From the NCBI GenBank assembly GCA_020347605.1, contig CP070734.1, positions 2,416,315-2,450,727 of the forward strand: DNA of 34,413 nt. The letters are read 5' to 3'. The notes beneath the pieces were generated by a model, which was not told where the DNA came from, did not search any database, and was given only the letters and a program-made list of their open reading frames with translations. Shown here piece after piece: positions 22,964-31,611 of this stretch. This stretch comes from Deltaproteobacteria bacterium. GTDB lineage: Bacteria > Myxococcota_A > UBA9160 > G020347605. The position numbers and the translations under genes were made by a program. Numbering within the stretch: the stretch's first letter is position 1; each line of letters begins with the position of its first letter.

Positions 22964-24001
22964 TCAGCTCAGACCCAGCCGTTCGAGATCCCGCTCGTCG
23001 AGCCCCAGGTAGTGGCCGATCTCGTGCTTCACGGTGATCTGGATCTGCTCGACGAGCTCGGAGCGGTCGCGGCAGACCTTCTCGAGGTTCTTCTTGAACA
23101 GCACGATCCGCGTCAGGTCGAGCGGCTGATCCGTCACGCCGGCTTCGGTGCTCGGGATCCCCGTGAACAGGCCCAGGATCTGCGGCGAGATGTTCTCGTC
23201 GCGGATCAGATCCTGCGACGGGAAGTCCTCGATCAGCAGCGGCACGTTCTCGACGTACTCCCGAATCGAGCGCGGCAGGTTCTGGAGCGCCGCCGCGGCC
23301 GCCCGTTCGAAGCCCTCGCCGTCGATCACGGTGGGCAGCGGGTAGTGATCCGGGGCCAGCGCGTCGGCCTTCTCGAACGCGCGCGCGGCCTCCTCGGCCT
23401 CTCCGAGACGCTCGAGGACGAGGGCCAGGTAGTAGACGGCGTGCGCGGCCTCGGGCTCGAGCGCGACGGCGCGCTCCAGGCGCTGCCGCGCCTCGTCGAA
23501 GCGTCCGCTCTCGAACAGGATCTGGCCCTCGAACGAGCGATACATGGCGTACTCGCCGCCGCTCTTGAGCGCGCGGCGGACCAGGAAGAGCGCGCCCTGC
23601 AGGTCGTCGAGGTAGAAGAGCGCCTTCGACTTCAGGTAATAGATCTCGGCCTCGGTGCCGCGGTCGGGCTTGGGCAGCTCGGGGCTGCCGCCGAGCAGCT
23701 GATCGCACAGCGCCACGGCCTGCTCGTGCTCGGCCAGGTCTTCGATCAGGAGCTCCGCGCGGTTCAGGTGAGCCGCGATGAACTTGGGGTCGGCTTGCAG
23801 CGCCAGCTCGAACTCGTTCAGCGCCTCTTCGATCTTCCCCTCGTCCCACTGGATCTCACCGCGGCCGTTGTGCGCCTCCGCCCCGCCGGGGTGGACCTTC
23901 AGCGCCTCGGCGAACCACGCCAGGGCCTCGTCGGTGCGGCCCACGTGAGACGCCTCGATGGCGTGATCCAGGCAGTCCCAATACCGATCCTTGTCCTTCA
24001 T
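22964..24001 (-). CDS. TPR-repeat protein with C-terminal zincin-like metallopeptidase domain
   Basis: A 345-residue protein. Residues 1 to about 215 hold tetratricopeptide repeats (IEEALNEFELALQADPKFIA, FDEARQRLERAVALEPEAAH). From about 228 there is a PF06262-type zincin domain: ALQNLPRSIREYVENVPLLI, then LFKKNLEKVC and the metal site KHEIGHYLGLDE (His326, Glu327, His330, acidic Asp335/Glu336). Members of this metallopeptidase family are usually much shorter, so the N-terminal TPR fusion is notable. No signal peptide is visible; the protein is probably cytoplasmic. Substrate unknown. ATG 24001 is the clear start. Confidence 0.85.
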   Translation of the reverse strand: MKDKDRYWDCLDHAIEASHVGRTDEALAWFAEALKVHPGGAEAHNGRGEIQWDEGKIEEALNEFELALQADPKFIAAHLNRAELLIEDLAEHEQAVALCDQLLGGSPELPKPDRGTEAEIYYLKSKALFYLDDLQGALFLVRRALKSGGEYAMYRSFEGQILFESGRFDEARQRLERAVALEPEAAHAVYYLALVLERLGEAEEAARAFEKADALAPDHYPLPTVIDGEGFERAAAAALQNLPRSIREYVENVPLLIEDFPSQDLIRDENISPQILGLFTGIPSTEAGVTDQPLDLTRIVLFKKNLEKVCRDRSELVEQIQITVKHEIGHYLGLDERDLERLGLS

Positions 24002-24200
24002 GACCCCTACCGGGAGCGTTCGGGCGGCGGCCCGTGCCTGGCTCCATCATAGCAGAAGCCGTCTTGCGACTGCCGGCGGCGCCTCCGTCGAGCTATCGTC
24101 ATAAGTATCTGGAAAAACTGACGTTTTTGTATGTTTTTCGGAGCAATACGGCGTTTTGGAGCGCGCCGCCGAAGGGCGGCGCAGCGGGCCTGCGGCGCCG

Positions 24201-24929
24201 TCAGGCCCCCTCGCTTCGCGCGCCCACGAGACCCTCGTGGATCAGGATGCGGCGGCACGATCCACACGACACGATCGACTCGCCGCGGATGACGTCGTTG
24301 TACGCCTGGGGCGGGATCCGCACGCGGCAGCCCATGCAGAGCTCGTCCGCAGCGACGGAAATCGCAGGCGAACGGGTCTTGGCGATGGCCTCGTAGCGAC
24401 GCACCAGAGCGGGCTCGAGCGACTCGATGATCTTGGCGCGCGCCTCACGCGCCTCGTCGAGCTCGCTCTCCAGCGCGCTCGCGCGCGCCTGGATGGCGCT
24501 CTCCTCGGTCTGGGCGCGCGCCTCGATCTCACGCTGCTCCTCCTCCGCGACGGCGATGGCGGCGCGGGCGGCGTCGATCTCGTCCATCAGCTCGAGGATC
24601 CGCGTCTCGCAGTCGGAGATCGCGCTGCGAGCGTGCTCGATCTCGTGTAACAGGGCGGTGTAGGCTTCGTTCGTCTTGACCTGAGAGCTCTGGCCCTGCA
24701 GCCGCTGGATCAGCGCCTCCTGGTCGGCGAGCTGGGCTTCGACGGCGCGGCGGTCGTGCTCCGCCTGTTCGAGCGCTTCGCGCGCGGCGGTCACGCGCTG
24801 GTCCGACGCAGCGCACAGCCTCTGCGACTCGGCGCGCCGGACCGGGACGGCGTCGGACTCGGCCCCGAGCCTCGCGAGCTCCCCGTCGATGCGCTGTAGA
24901 TCGATCAGCCGTCGCAGCCCGTCCAGCAC
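24201..24929 (-). CDS. C4-type zinc ribbon coiled-coil protein (DUF164 family)
   Basis: About 242 residues. Residues 1-170 are a long coiled coil of alternating charged and Leu/Ala residues (LRRLIDLQRIDGELARLGAE onward). A C-terminal zinc ribbon has Cys198, Cys201, Cys222 and Cys225 (CMGC ... CGSC), matching the zf-RING_7/DUF164 family. Relatives such as chlamydial CdsZ are linked to secretion, but the general role is unknown. GTG 24929 is the start, with GGGAGAGGG-type purines just upstream. Confidence 0.85.
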   Translation of the reverse strand: MLDGLRRLIDLQRIDGELARLGAESDAVPVRRAESQRLCAASDQRVTAAREALEQAEHDRRAVEAQLADQEALIQRLQGQSSQVKTNEAYTALLHEIEHARSAISDCETRILELMDEIDAARAAIAVAEEEQREIEARAQTEESAIQARASALESELDEAREARAKIIESLEPALVRRYEAIAKTRSPAISVAADELCMGCRVRIPPQAYNDVIRGESIVSCGSCRRILIHEGLVGARSEGA

Positions 24930-25374
24930 CGTCCCTCTCCCTACGCTCCGCGCGCCCGAAGCGTCCCAGTCGAGGTATGGGGGCCGGCTACGGGCACTGT
25001 GCGCGGAACCGCCCCTCGATGATCGCTTCGCTGAGCCTCTCCGGGCCCCCGGCCGGCCCTCCGAGCCGCAGGCGTTCCCGCGAGCGGCGGTCCGGACCGC
25101 AGGGCGTCGCGACCGGGGCGCCGAGCGCACCCCGCCTCGCGGCATCCGGTCCGTCGCGACGGACCCGGGCGCCGGGAGCCTGGAAGGCCCCCTTCGGCAG
25201 GTCGGCGACGGCGGATCGGAACATGGCGGATCACCCGGCGATCGGAGTCGGGGAAAACTATCACCCGCGCCCGTCGGGAAGCAACCGGCAGCGACCGCCG
25301 ACGCAGACGCCGTCACGCGGGCGACGTTCCGCCGGCCCGCCTGCGCCTCCGAGCGGAGCGCGACGCGCGGCGCT
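24930..25374. other. 445-bp gene-free stretch between zinc-ribbon and pilin genes
   Basis: No convincing gene. A minus-strand ORF of 78 codons exists (24988-25224), but it shows no recognisable motif and its composition is that of chance reading in GC-rich DNA. I looked for RNase P RNA, because it often lies beside this zinc-ribbon family, and found none of its conserved segments on either strand. The stretch may hold the promoter of the zinc-ribbon gene; no clear boxes were found. Confidence 0.5.
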
Positions 25375-25968
25375 CTAGAAGACGGTGGTGCCGGAATTCG
25401 GGTCGCAGCGGCCAACCGTGTTGAGGAGGTCCTTCGCATGGGTGTCCGGGTTGTAGACGCCCGTGGCGGCGCAGGTGCTGCCCGGCAGCGCGCCCGCCAG
25501 TCCCACCGAGCCGGCATTGGGAGGCCGGATGTAGCCCCAGAAGTTGGCGATGCCGTCGCCGTCCACATCCGACGCCGCCTCGATCGTGAAGCGATCCTGC
25601 ACGCCGACGCCGGCCCCGGCGCTGCCGCTCGCCCGGACCAGGTACTGGAAGTAGACCGGCCCCTCCGGAGCGAAGCCCAGCGTGTCGAAGCCGCTGTTCC
25701 CGGAGGTCGCCCAGGACCTCCGGGTGGTGCCGGGGATGCTGCTGGGAACCGCCGCCGAGGCGGATACATAGGTGTCGTACTCGCTGTAGTAGCCCTCTTC
25801 CGCAGTGCGGATCGCCGCCACGTTCGCCTTTGCCTCGGCCACCTTGGAGCGGAGCTGGAACTTGTGGAAGTTGGGCAGCGCGATCGCGGCGAGAACGCCG
25901 ATGATGGCGACGACGATCATCAGCTCGATCAGGGTGAAGCCGCCGCCGCGGATCTCCGACCGGCCCAT
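25375..25968 (-). CDS. pilA: type IV pilin (PilA-like)
   Basis: A 197-residue prepilin. The short leader [10 protein letters not shown] ends at a prepilin-peptidase site, followed by [20 protein letters not shown] with Glu5 of the mature protein (residue 15), the N-terminal methylation and assembly helix. The globular part is rich in Gly, Ser and Thr. Two Cys separated by 21 residues near the C terminus could form the D-region disulfide loop. ATG 25968 follows GGAG on the minus strand. No other pil genes are nearby, so it could be a major pilin or a related pseudopilin. Confidence 0.9.
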   Translation of the reverse strand: MGRSEIRGGGFTLIELMIVVAIIGVLAAIALPNFHKFQLRSKVAEAKANVAAIRTAEEGYYSEYDTYVSASAAVPSSIPGTTRRSWATSGNSGFDTLGFAPEGPVYFQYLVRASGSAGAGVGVQDRFTIEAASDVDGDGIANFWGYIRPPNAGSVGLAGALPGSTCAATGVYNPDTHAKDLLNTVGRCDPNSGTTVF

Positions 25969-26185
25969 CCGCCTACTCCCCGAAGTGCTCGTACCCGCCC
26001 CTCCCTTGATCGGCCAGAACCCGGGGGCGGCTTGAACCTCCGGAACGCCCCCGCCTGGCCGCGCGGCGCGGGACCCCCGGGCGTCGAGCCGTCGCGGCCG
26101 GGTCGCGCCGAGCCCGGCCCGCCCTTCCGATCGGGGGTCGGCGCCGTTACGTTGTGGCCCTCGCGCCCAGCCGCAGGAGGTGAGG

Positions 26186-26656
26186 ATGCAAGGGGATCCC
26201 GAGGTCATCGAGCTCCTGAACGAAGTGCTCACGGCGGAGCTGACGGCCGTCAACCAGTACTTCGTCCACCACAAGATGTGCGAGAACTGGGGCTACGCCC
26301 GGCTCTCGAAGAAGAAGTCGGAGGATGCGCTGGAGGAGATGAAGGACGCCGATCGCGTGATCGAACGGATCCTGTATCTCGAGGGCATACCCAACATGCA
26401 ACGCCTGAATCCGGTCGGCATCGGCGAAGATCCCATCGAGCAGCATCGGCTCGACCTCGCCCTGGAGACCCAGGCGATCGAGCGCCTGAACCGCGGCATC
26501 GCCCTGTGCCGCGAGAAGGGCGACAACGGCAGCCGCGAGATGCTCGAGCAGATCCTCCGCGGCGAGGAAGAGAGCGCGGACTGGCTCGAGGGCCAGCTGC
26601 ACATCGTGGAGCAGATCGGCAAGGAGGCCTACCTCGCCGAGCAGATCCACGACTGA
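26186..26656 (+). CDS. bfr: bacterioferritin with altered diiron site
   Basis: A 156-residue four-helix-bundle bacterioferritin, an iron-storage shell subunit. ATG 26186 is preceded by AGGAGG (26175-26180) with 5-base spacing. It aligns without gaps through the first 75 or so residues with Escherichia coli Bfr ([33 protein letters not shown]). The heme ligand Met52 (EEMKDAD) is kept. Diiron ligands Glu18, Glu51, Glu94 and Glu127 are kept, but the two His ligands (54 and 130 in E. coli) are Asp54 and Ser130 here. Ferroxidase activity may be changed or lost; the subunit could work mixed with another Bfr. Confidence 0.92.
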   Translation: MQGDPEVIELLNEVLTAELTAVNQYFVHHKMCENWGYARLSKKKSEDALEEMKDADRVIERILYLEGIPNMQRLNPVGIGEDPIEQHRLDLALETQAIERLNRGIALCREKGDNGSREMLEQILRGEEESADWLEGQLHIVEQIGKEAYLAEQIHD

Positions 26657-26839
26657 GCCCGCGCCTCGGCGCACCCGAAGAATCGAACCCCGGATTCGAG
26701 GTTTGCGGCCCCGCTTGCCGGTGCGTTGCGCGCCGGCGGCCCCCGTCCCGGACGAAATCGACGATCCCGATCAAGATCGGCGGGCGCCTGCCGCTAATGA
26801 CATCGGGACCGGTCGTTCCGGTGCCGGTGGGAGGACTGC

Positions 26840-27244
26840 ATGCGTTACGAACGAACCCGGAGGGTCAAGACACCCGGGGCGGCGGAGAGCCTGGCCGAGT
26901 ACCTGGCGGCCTGGCAGGCGTCGATCGTGGTCGTCTCGGGGCGGGCCGCGGGCAGCGAATACGCGCTCGACGGCGCGTGCATCTCGATCGGCAGGGGTCC
27001 CGGCGTCGATCTCGAGTTCGACGACACGGCGATGTCCCGGGCGCACGCCTCGTTCGAGTTCGCGCAAGGGGGCTTCCGGGTCCACGACCTGGGAAGCACG
27101 AACGGCACGCTGCTCAACGACGCGGAGATCAAGGTCGCGGACCTGAAGCATGGCGACCGCATCCGGATCGGCGAGCACGTCTTCCAGTTCGTCCTCGCCG
27201 AGCGCGAGCGCGCGCCGAAGACGTACACGCTCCCCGACGCGTAG
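26840..27244 (+). CDS. FHA domain protein
   Basis: A 134-residue protein consisting almost wholly of one forkhead-associated domain, which binds phosphothreonine peptides. Conserved residues: Gly51-Arg52 (SIGRGPG), Ser66 and His69 (MSRAHASFEF), Asn88 (GSTNGTLLN), then KHGDRIRIGEHVFQF. ATG 26840 has GGGAGGA just upstream. A Ser/Thr kinase starts 12 bases after its stop, so this is probably the reader of that kinase's phosphorylation. Confidence 0.92.
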   Translation: MRYERTRRVKTPGAAESLAEYLAAWQASIVVVSGRAAGSEYALDGACISIGRGPGVDLEFDDTAMSRAHASFEFAQGGFRVHDLGSTNGTLLNDAEIKVADLKHGDRIRIGEHVFQFVLAERERAPKTYTLPDA

Positions 27245-27256
27245 GCGCCAGAGCCC

Positions 27257-28600
27257 TTGGCGGCCAGGTCGCGATCCCAGGCGAGCGCCACGCCGACTCG
27301 AAAGATCGGCAGCTTCGAAGTCGAGCGCCAGCTCGGTCACGGCGGCATGGGCGTGGTACACCTCGCCCGGCAGCCCGCACTCGAGCGGAGCGTCGTCCTG
27401 AAGACGCTGCGGCGCGATCTGGCCGACGATCCCAAGCAGGAGGAGCGATTCCGCCGCGAGGCACAGGCCGCGGCGGCCGTCCACCATCAGAACGTGGTCG
27501 CCGTATACGACTGCTTCGCGTGGCGCGGCGAGCTCTACATCGCGCAGGAGTACGTCGACGGCGCGGACCTCTCCACCGTGCTGGGCCGCGTGCACCGGAT
27601 CGAGCCGCACATCGCCGCACTGATTGCGCTCGAGGTGATGCGCGGCCTCGAGGAGATCCACGCCCGGGGCATCGTCCACCGCGACCTGAAGCCCTCCAAC
27701 ATCCTGCTCGGCCGGCGCGGTGAAGCCAAGATCGCGGACTTCGGGATCGCGCTCGACCGGGCCGGCCCCGCGCTCACGCAGACCGGCGAGGCGCTGGGCA
27801 CGCCCCAGTACATGTCGCCCGAACAGCTGCTCGGCGAACGGGGCGACGCACGCAGCGACCTGTTCTCGTTCGGCGCGGTGCTGTACGAGATGCTGACGGC
27901 GCAGCCGCCGTTCACCGAGACCGACCCGGACCGGGACGAGGCATTGCTGCGCCGGATCGAAGCCGGCCGCTACCGCCCGATTCGCAGGCTCGCGGCGGAC
28001 ACTCCGCGGCGACTCGTGCGCACGATTCGCGCGTGCCTGCGCGCGCGGCCGCGCCGACGACCGGCCTCGGCGGAGGCCGTGCGCCGGTCGCTCGAACGAC
28101 ACCTCGGCGGCCCCTCGGCGCTCGACTGCCGATCCGAGATCGCGGCCTGGCTGCGGGAGCGCGGCGCCCTCGAGGAGGTCGACGGCAAGACGCGCATGGT
28201 GGCGAAGCCCGGGCCGCGACGGCGGCGCGCGCGCCGGCTGCGCTGGGCGGCGGCGGCCGCGGCCGGCGTCGCGTTGGTGGCGGCTCCGATGCTGGTCGAG
28301 CTCCGCAGCCCGGGCGCAGACGCACTCCCGGCGTTCCGCCTGCCGCTCGGGCTCGGCGGCGAGACGCCGGCCCGCATCCGCATCGACGTCGAGCCGTGGG
28401 CCGAGGTGCGCATCGACGGCGGCGCTCCGATCCTGACGCCGCAAGCGCGGCCCATCGAGGTCGCCGCCGGCACGCACCGGATCGTGTTCGCGCACCCGGA
28501 GCTGGGCAGCGCCGAGCGCGTCCTCGAGCTGGCGCCCGGCGAGCAGCGCTTCGTCACACACGTCTTCACGCCCGGCGCTGCGCCGCCGAAGCGCAGATAG
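27257..28600 (+). CDS. membrane-anchored Ser/Thr protein kinase with PEGA domain
   Basis: A 447-residue kinase. Kinase domain from about 18 to 285: P-loop GHGGMGVV (27-34), Lys49, HRDLKPSN with Asp143, DFGIA with Asp161, and YMSPEQL. A basic stretch (RRRRARRLR) precedes one membrane span at about 328-345; a PEGA-type domain (about 372-435) lies outside the membrane. All catalytic residues are intact, so it is active on paper. The only in-frame start near the kinase domain is TTG 27257, a weak start; expression is likely low or coupled to the FHA gene. Confidence 0.88.
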   Translation: MAARSRSQASATPTRKIGSFEVERQLGHGGMGVVHLARQPALERSVVLKTLRRDLADDPKQEERFRREAQAAAAVHHQNVVAVYDCFAWRGELYIAQEYVDGADLSTVLGRVHRIEPHIAALIALEVMRGLEEIHARGIVHRDLKPSNILLGRRGEAKIADFGIALDRAGPALTQTGEALGTPQYMSPEQLLGERGDARSDLFSFGAVLYEMLTAQPPFTETDPDRDEALLRRIEAGRYRPIRRLAADTPRRLVRTIRACLRARPRRRPASAEAVRRSLERHLGGPSALDCRSEIAAWLRERGALEEVDGKTRMVAKPGPRRRRARRLRWAAAAAAGVALVAAPMLVELRSPGADALPAFRLPLGLGGETPARIRIDVEPWAEVRIDGGAPILTPQARPIEVAAGTHRIVFAHPELGSAERVLELAPGEQRFVTHVFTPGAAPPKRR

Positions 28601-28652
28601 GGCGCGCGGGGGCTTGGGCTCCCCGCGCGGGTTCCGCTGCTACCCTGCCGGC

Positions 28653-29174
28653 GTGACCCGAATCCGACGCGCCGGCCTCGCCAGTCTCTTCGCGCTTGCG
28701 GCTCCGCTTGCCGCGGCGAGCTCCGAGGCCCCGGACGCCGAGGCGCCCGAGCCGGCGCAGGTGTCCTACTTCCGTCAGGCGATCGCGGAGACGGACGATC
28801 AGCTGCTCCGGCTGTACGGCGGCTCGTGGTGGATGTTGTCGCGCCCCAAGCTCGCGTCGCTGGCCGACGTCATCGTGATCGTGCTCGCCGACGAACGGCG
28901 CGGCAGCGCCTACATGGACGGAGAACAGATTCCGATCGAGCACGTCCGCGGCGACTTCGAAGCGGAGAAGGGGCGCCTGAGCACCATCTCCACATCGGTC
29001 GGAACCGGAGCGGTGATCGAGCTCGCCGACGGCTCGCGCTGGTCGATTCCGCGATACGACCAGGCACGCAGCGGCTCGTGGTCGCGCGACGACCCCGTCC
29101 TCGTGACCGAAAGCCAGCACTATCTCATCAACCTGCGCAGCGCCGAAAAGATCTGGGCCACGCGACAGGACTGA
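28653..29174 (+). CDS. small exported protein of unknown function (173 aa)
   Basis: GTG 28653 is chosen because it places a Sec-type signal peptide (TRIRRAGLASLFALAAPLAA) at the N terminus; the same frame is open from 28614. The mature part includes YGGSWWMLSRPKLASLADVIVI and a C-terminal VTESQHYLINL segment. I recognise no family. There is no strong ribosome-binding site. It lies 52 bases after the kinase and may be part of its unit. Confidence 0.6.
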   Translation: MTRIRRAGLASLFALAAPLAAASSEAPDAEAPEPAQVSYFRQAIAETDDQLLRLYGGSWWMLSRPKLASLADVIVIVLADERRGSAYMDGEQIPIEHVRGDFEAEKGRLSTISTSVGTGAVIELADGSRWSIPRYDQARSGSWSRDDPVLVTESQHYLINLRSAEKIWATRQD

Positions 29175-29246
29175 GCCGCCGGCGGCCTCCCCCACCTACA
29201 GGGCCCCGCGAGCCCCGCCGATAGTCAGGCCGCGGAGGCCTTTCAC

Positions 29247-30662
29247 GTGCGCAGCGGGCTCTGGATCCTGGTGAGCGGCGTCGTCCTGCTCGGCGCGGCG
29301 CTCCCCACGCGCGCGCCCGCGCAGGCCGCCGCTTCGGCCGGCGAGGCCTCGGCCGGCGATCCGCGCGGAGTCCTGGTCACCTGGCTGAATCGACGCGAGC
29401 CGGAGCAGCCGTTTCGCTACTACGGCTTCGCCGAGGCCGTCGCGAAGTACTTCCGGACCCGGATCCTGGGTCGCACGCCGGACGCGGGTGACGTGACCCG
29501 CATCGTCCGCACCACCGACCGCTCCGCGGAACGGGCGACCGTGACGAATGAGATCGCGCGCCTGGAGGGTCGGCTGGCGAGCGTGCCGTACGAGCTCGAA
29601 GAGAGCGCGCGGCACGTCGAGGAGATGAAGCGGGAGCGGGAGCGGATCCGCGCACAGCTCCTCGAAGCGCAGCGCGCGTTCGACGACGCGCAAGCGCAGG
29701 TCGGCGGATCCGACGTCGTTCAGAACAGCCGTGCCTGGGATGCGCGCAATCGCCTGCGGTCCTCGCGCGCGTCGCTGCAGCAGAGGCTCGGCGAGATCGA
29801 GGCCGCGATCGCGCGCTCGCAGACCGCGCACGCCCGGGGGACGGAGACGTCGGAGCTCGAGGCGCGCATCGCGGCGAACCGCGGCCGGCTGGCGGCGATC
29901 CACGATGCGACGCGCTCCGTCGACTACTACCTGGTCTCCTACAAGCCGCTGCTCATCACGACGCTCGGATCGATCGCGGCGCTCTTCGGGCTCTGCGCGT
30001 TCGCGAAGCGCCCGCGTCGGGGCGCGGCTTCGAAGGCCTTCGCCCTGACGCAGAGCGCGGTCTTCGCCGGGCTCCTGTACGTGATGCTGCGGATTCTGGC
30101 CGCCGAAGACCTGGTTCCCGGGGTCTCGGTCTTCGCGAGCCCCGCGGCCTTCGGCGTCGGCTTCGCGCTGCTGATGGCGACGCGCACGGCGTGCGCCGGA
30201 CGCGGAGCGACCGCCCCGCTGCGGAGTCTCGGGCCCGCGCTCACGGCCGTCGCCGTGTGCCACGCGGTGATCGTCGCGCAGGTGTGGAGCGCCGCGGTGC
30301 CCACCGGCGCAGACCGCGAGCTGCTGCGCTCCGCGCTTCTCGGCATCGCCGGATTCGGCGTCTGGGCCCTCGCTGCGCTCTGGATCCTCGACTGGAACCG
30401 GAGTGACGTCGCCCGGATCCTGGCGGCCACCGCCGTGACCTCCGCCTGCCTCGTCGCCGGTACGCTTCCGGCCGGGATGGCGATCCCGGAGGCCGCCCGG
30501 GCGTTCGGCGCCGCGCTCGCGGCGAGCGCGAGCCTGCTCGCCGTCGAGGCCGCCCGCGGCATGCCCCCGCCGGCGCGGCGCGCCCCGGATAGCCGGCACG
30601 CGCAGCCGGTCGACGGCCCCGACGAGAGTCTGGACCCGCTGAAGCACCTGCCCCGCTGGTAG
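29247..30662 (+). CDS. exported coiled-coil protein with multiple membrane spans, unknown function
   Basis: A 471-residue protein starting at GTG 29247, eight bases after GCGGAGG. It begins with a signal peptide (SGLWILVSGVVLLGAALPT), followed by a region of about 100 residues (about 95-200) rich in Glu, Arg and Gln that looks like a coiled coil. From about 225 to 440 there are roughly seven hydrophobic segments (LLITTLGSIAALFGLCAF, AVFAGLLYVMLRILA and others). It is probably an inner-membrane protein with a periplasmic coiled coil. No family is recognised. Confidence 0.6.
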   Translation: MRSGLWILVSGVVLLGAALPTRAPAQAAASAGEASAGDPRGVLVTWLNRREPEQPFRYYGFAEAVAKYFRTRILGRTPDAGDVTRIVRTTDRSAERATVTNEIARLEGRLASVPYELEESARHVEEMKRERERIRAQLLEAQRAFDDAQAQVGGSDVVQNSRAWDARNRLRSSRASLQQRLGEIEAAIARSQTAHARGTETSELEARIAANRGRLAAIHDATRSVDYYLVSYKPLLITTLGSIAALFGLCAFAKRPRRGAASKAFALTQSAVFAGLLYVMLRILAAEDLVPGVSVFASPAAFGVGFALLMATRTACAGRGATAPLRSLGPALTAVAVCHAVIVAQVWSAAVPTGADRELLRSALLGIAGFGVWALAALWILDWNRSDVARILAATAVTSACLVAGTLPAGMAIPEAARAFGAALAASASLLAVEAARGMPPPARRAPDSRHAQPVDGPDESLDPLKHLPRW

Positions 30663-30790
30663 CGGACCCGGCTTCGGCGCAGGGGCGACGGCGCGGATCT
30701 CGATGCGCGCGCAATCGCCGGACTGCGGGATCATCCGCGTCGAATGAAGGCGCCGTGTGGCGGGTGCCGAGCCTCGCCGCGTGCGGGGGC

Positions 30791-30820
30791 TTGAAGCGGT
30801 CGCGCGCTTTCCGGTACAAG
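30791..30820 (+). promoter_or_regulatory. possible sigma-70-like promoter for the nitroreductase gene
   Basis: TTGAAG (30791-30796) and TACAAG (30815-30820), separated by 18 bases; each matches four of six consensus positions. It lies about 97 bases upstream of the chosen ATG 30917. Weak, and not backed by any other evidence. Confidence 0.25.
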
Positions 30821-30916
30821 CAAGCGGTCACGTCCGCGAGGGCCGGCGCTGTGCTCGCTGCGAGCCGCAGCCCACCGCCGCGGCGAACCGTTGCGAGCGG
30901 CGGGAGACCCGGATCG

Positions 30917-31603
30917 ATGCACCGCGACGCGCTCGCCACCGTCGTGCTCGCGGCGGTGTTCTGCTTCGGAGGCAGCGGCGCCGTCATGGCAGAGGCAGAC
31001 GCGGACGCAGGCGTGGCGCTCCCGCCGCCGATCCGCTCCGGCGGCACGTCCGTGGAGGATGCGCTCGCGCGGCGGCGCTCGGTCCGCGCCTACGCGGACG
31101 CGCCGCTGCGGCTGGCCGCGGTCTCGCAGCTCGTGTGGGCCGCGCAGGGCATCACCGACCCCGACGGGCTGCGCACCGCGCCCTCCGCGGGCGCGCTCTA
31201 CCCGCTCGAGGTCTACCTGGTGGCGGGCTCGGTCACGGGACTCCGATCGGGCGTGTACCGCTACGACCCGCGTCGGCACCGACTGCTCCTGCACGCGGCG
31301 GGCGACCCGCGCAAGGCCCTCTCCGACGCGGCGCTCGAGCAGGAATGGGTGGCGGAGGCGCCCGTCGTGCTGGTGCTGGCGGCGGTCTACGAGCGGAGCG
31401 CGCACAAGTACGGCGAGCGGGCGCCGCGCTACGTCCACATCGAGGTGGGACACGCGGCGCAGAACGTCTACCTGCAGGCGGTCGCACTCGAGCTCGGCAC
31501 GGTGATGGTCGGCGCCTTCCACGACCGCGCGCTCAAGGAGGTGTTGCGCCTGCCGAGCGAGGTGGAGCCGCTCGGCGTCATGCCCGTCGGAAAGCCCCGC
31601 TGA
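30917..31603 (+). CDS. exported SagB/ThcOx-type nitroreductase-family protein
   Basis: 228 residues from ATG 30917, chosen because it begins a clear signal peptide (LATVVLAAVFCFGGSGAVMA) and has GGGAG upstream; the frame is open from 30755. The mature part matches the nitroreductase-like SagB/ThcOx family: RRRSVRAYADAPLRLAAVSQ, then TAPSAGALYPLEVYLV, AEAPVVLVLAAVYE, and the C-terminal VEPLGVMPVGKP. These enzymes use FMN; classical members oxidise azolines in peptide natural products, but many in environmental genomes have unknown roles. An exported version outside a peptide cluster is unusual. Confidence 0.82.
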   Translation: MHRDALATVVLAAVFCFGGSGAVMAEADADAGVALPPPIRSGGTSVEDALARRRSVRAYADAPLRLAAVSQLVWAAQGITDPDGLRTAPSAGALYPLEVYLVAGSVTGLRSGVYRYDPRRHRLLLHAAGDPRKALSDAALEQEWVAEAPVVLVLAAVYERSAHKYGERAPRYVHIEVGHAAQNVYLQAVALELGTVMVGAFHDRALKEVLRLPSEVEPLGVMPVGKPR

Positions 31604-31611
31604 GCTCGCCC

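Noticed and set aside
24163-24182. 8-bp hairpin GCGCCGCC-GAAG-GGCGGCGC as terminator of the zinc-ribbon gene
   Set aside because: No T-run follows on the minus strand; it may only reflect high GC content.
24988-25224. A 78-codon minus-strand ORF between the zinc-ribbon and pilin genes
   Set aside because: No recognisable motif or ribosome-binding site, and similar open frames occur by chance throughout this GC-rich window.
24002-25374. RNase P RNA beside the zinc-ribbon gene
   Set aside because: It is a common neighbour of this family, but none of its conserved segments is present on either strand in the flanking gaps.
26675-26710. tRNA-like T-arm sequence after bfr
   Set aside because: The TTCGA segment with flanking pairs is present, but no acceptor stem, anticodon arm or D-arm can be placed around it.
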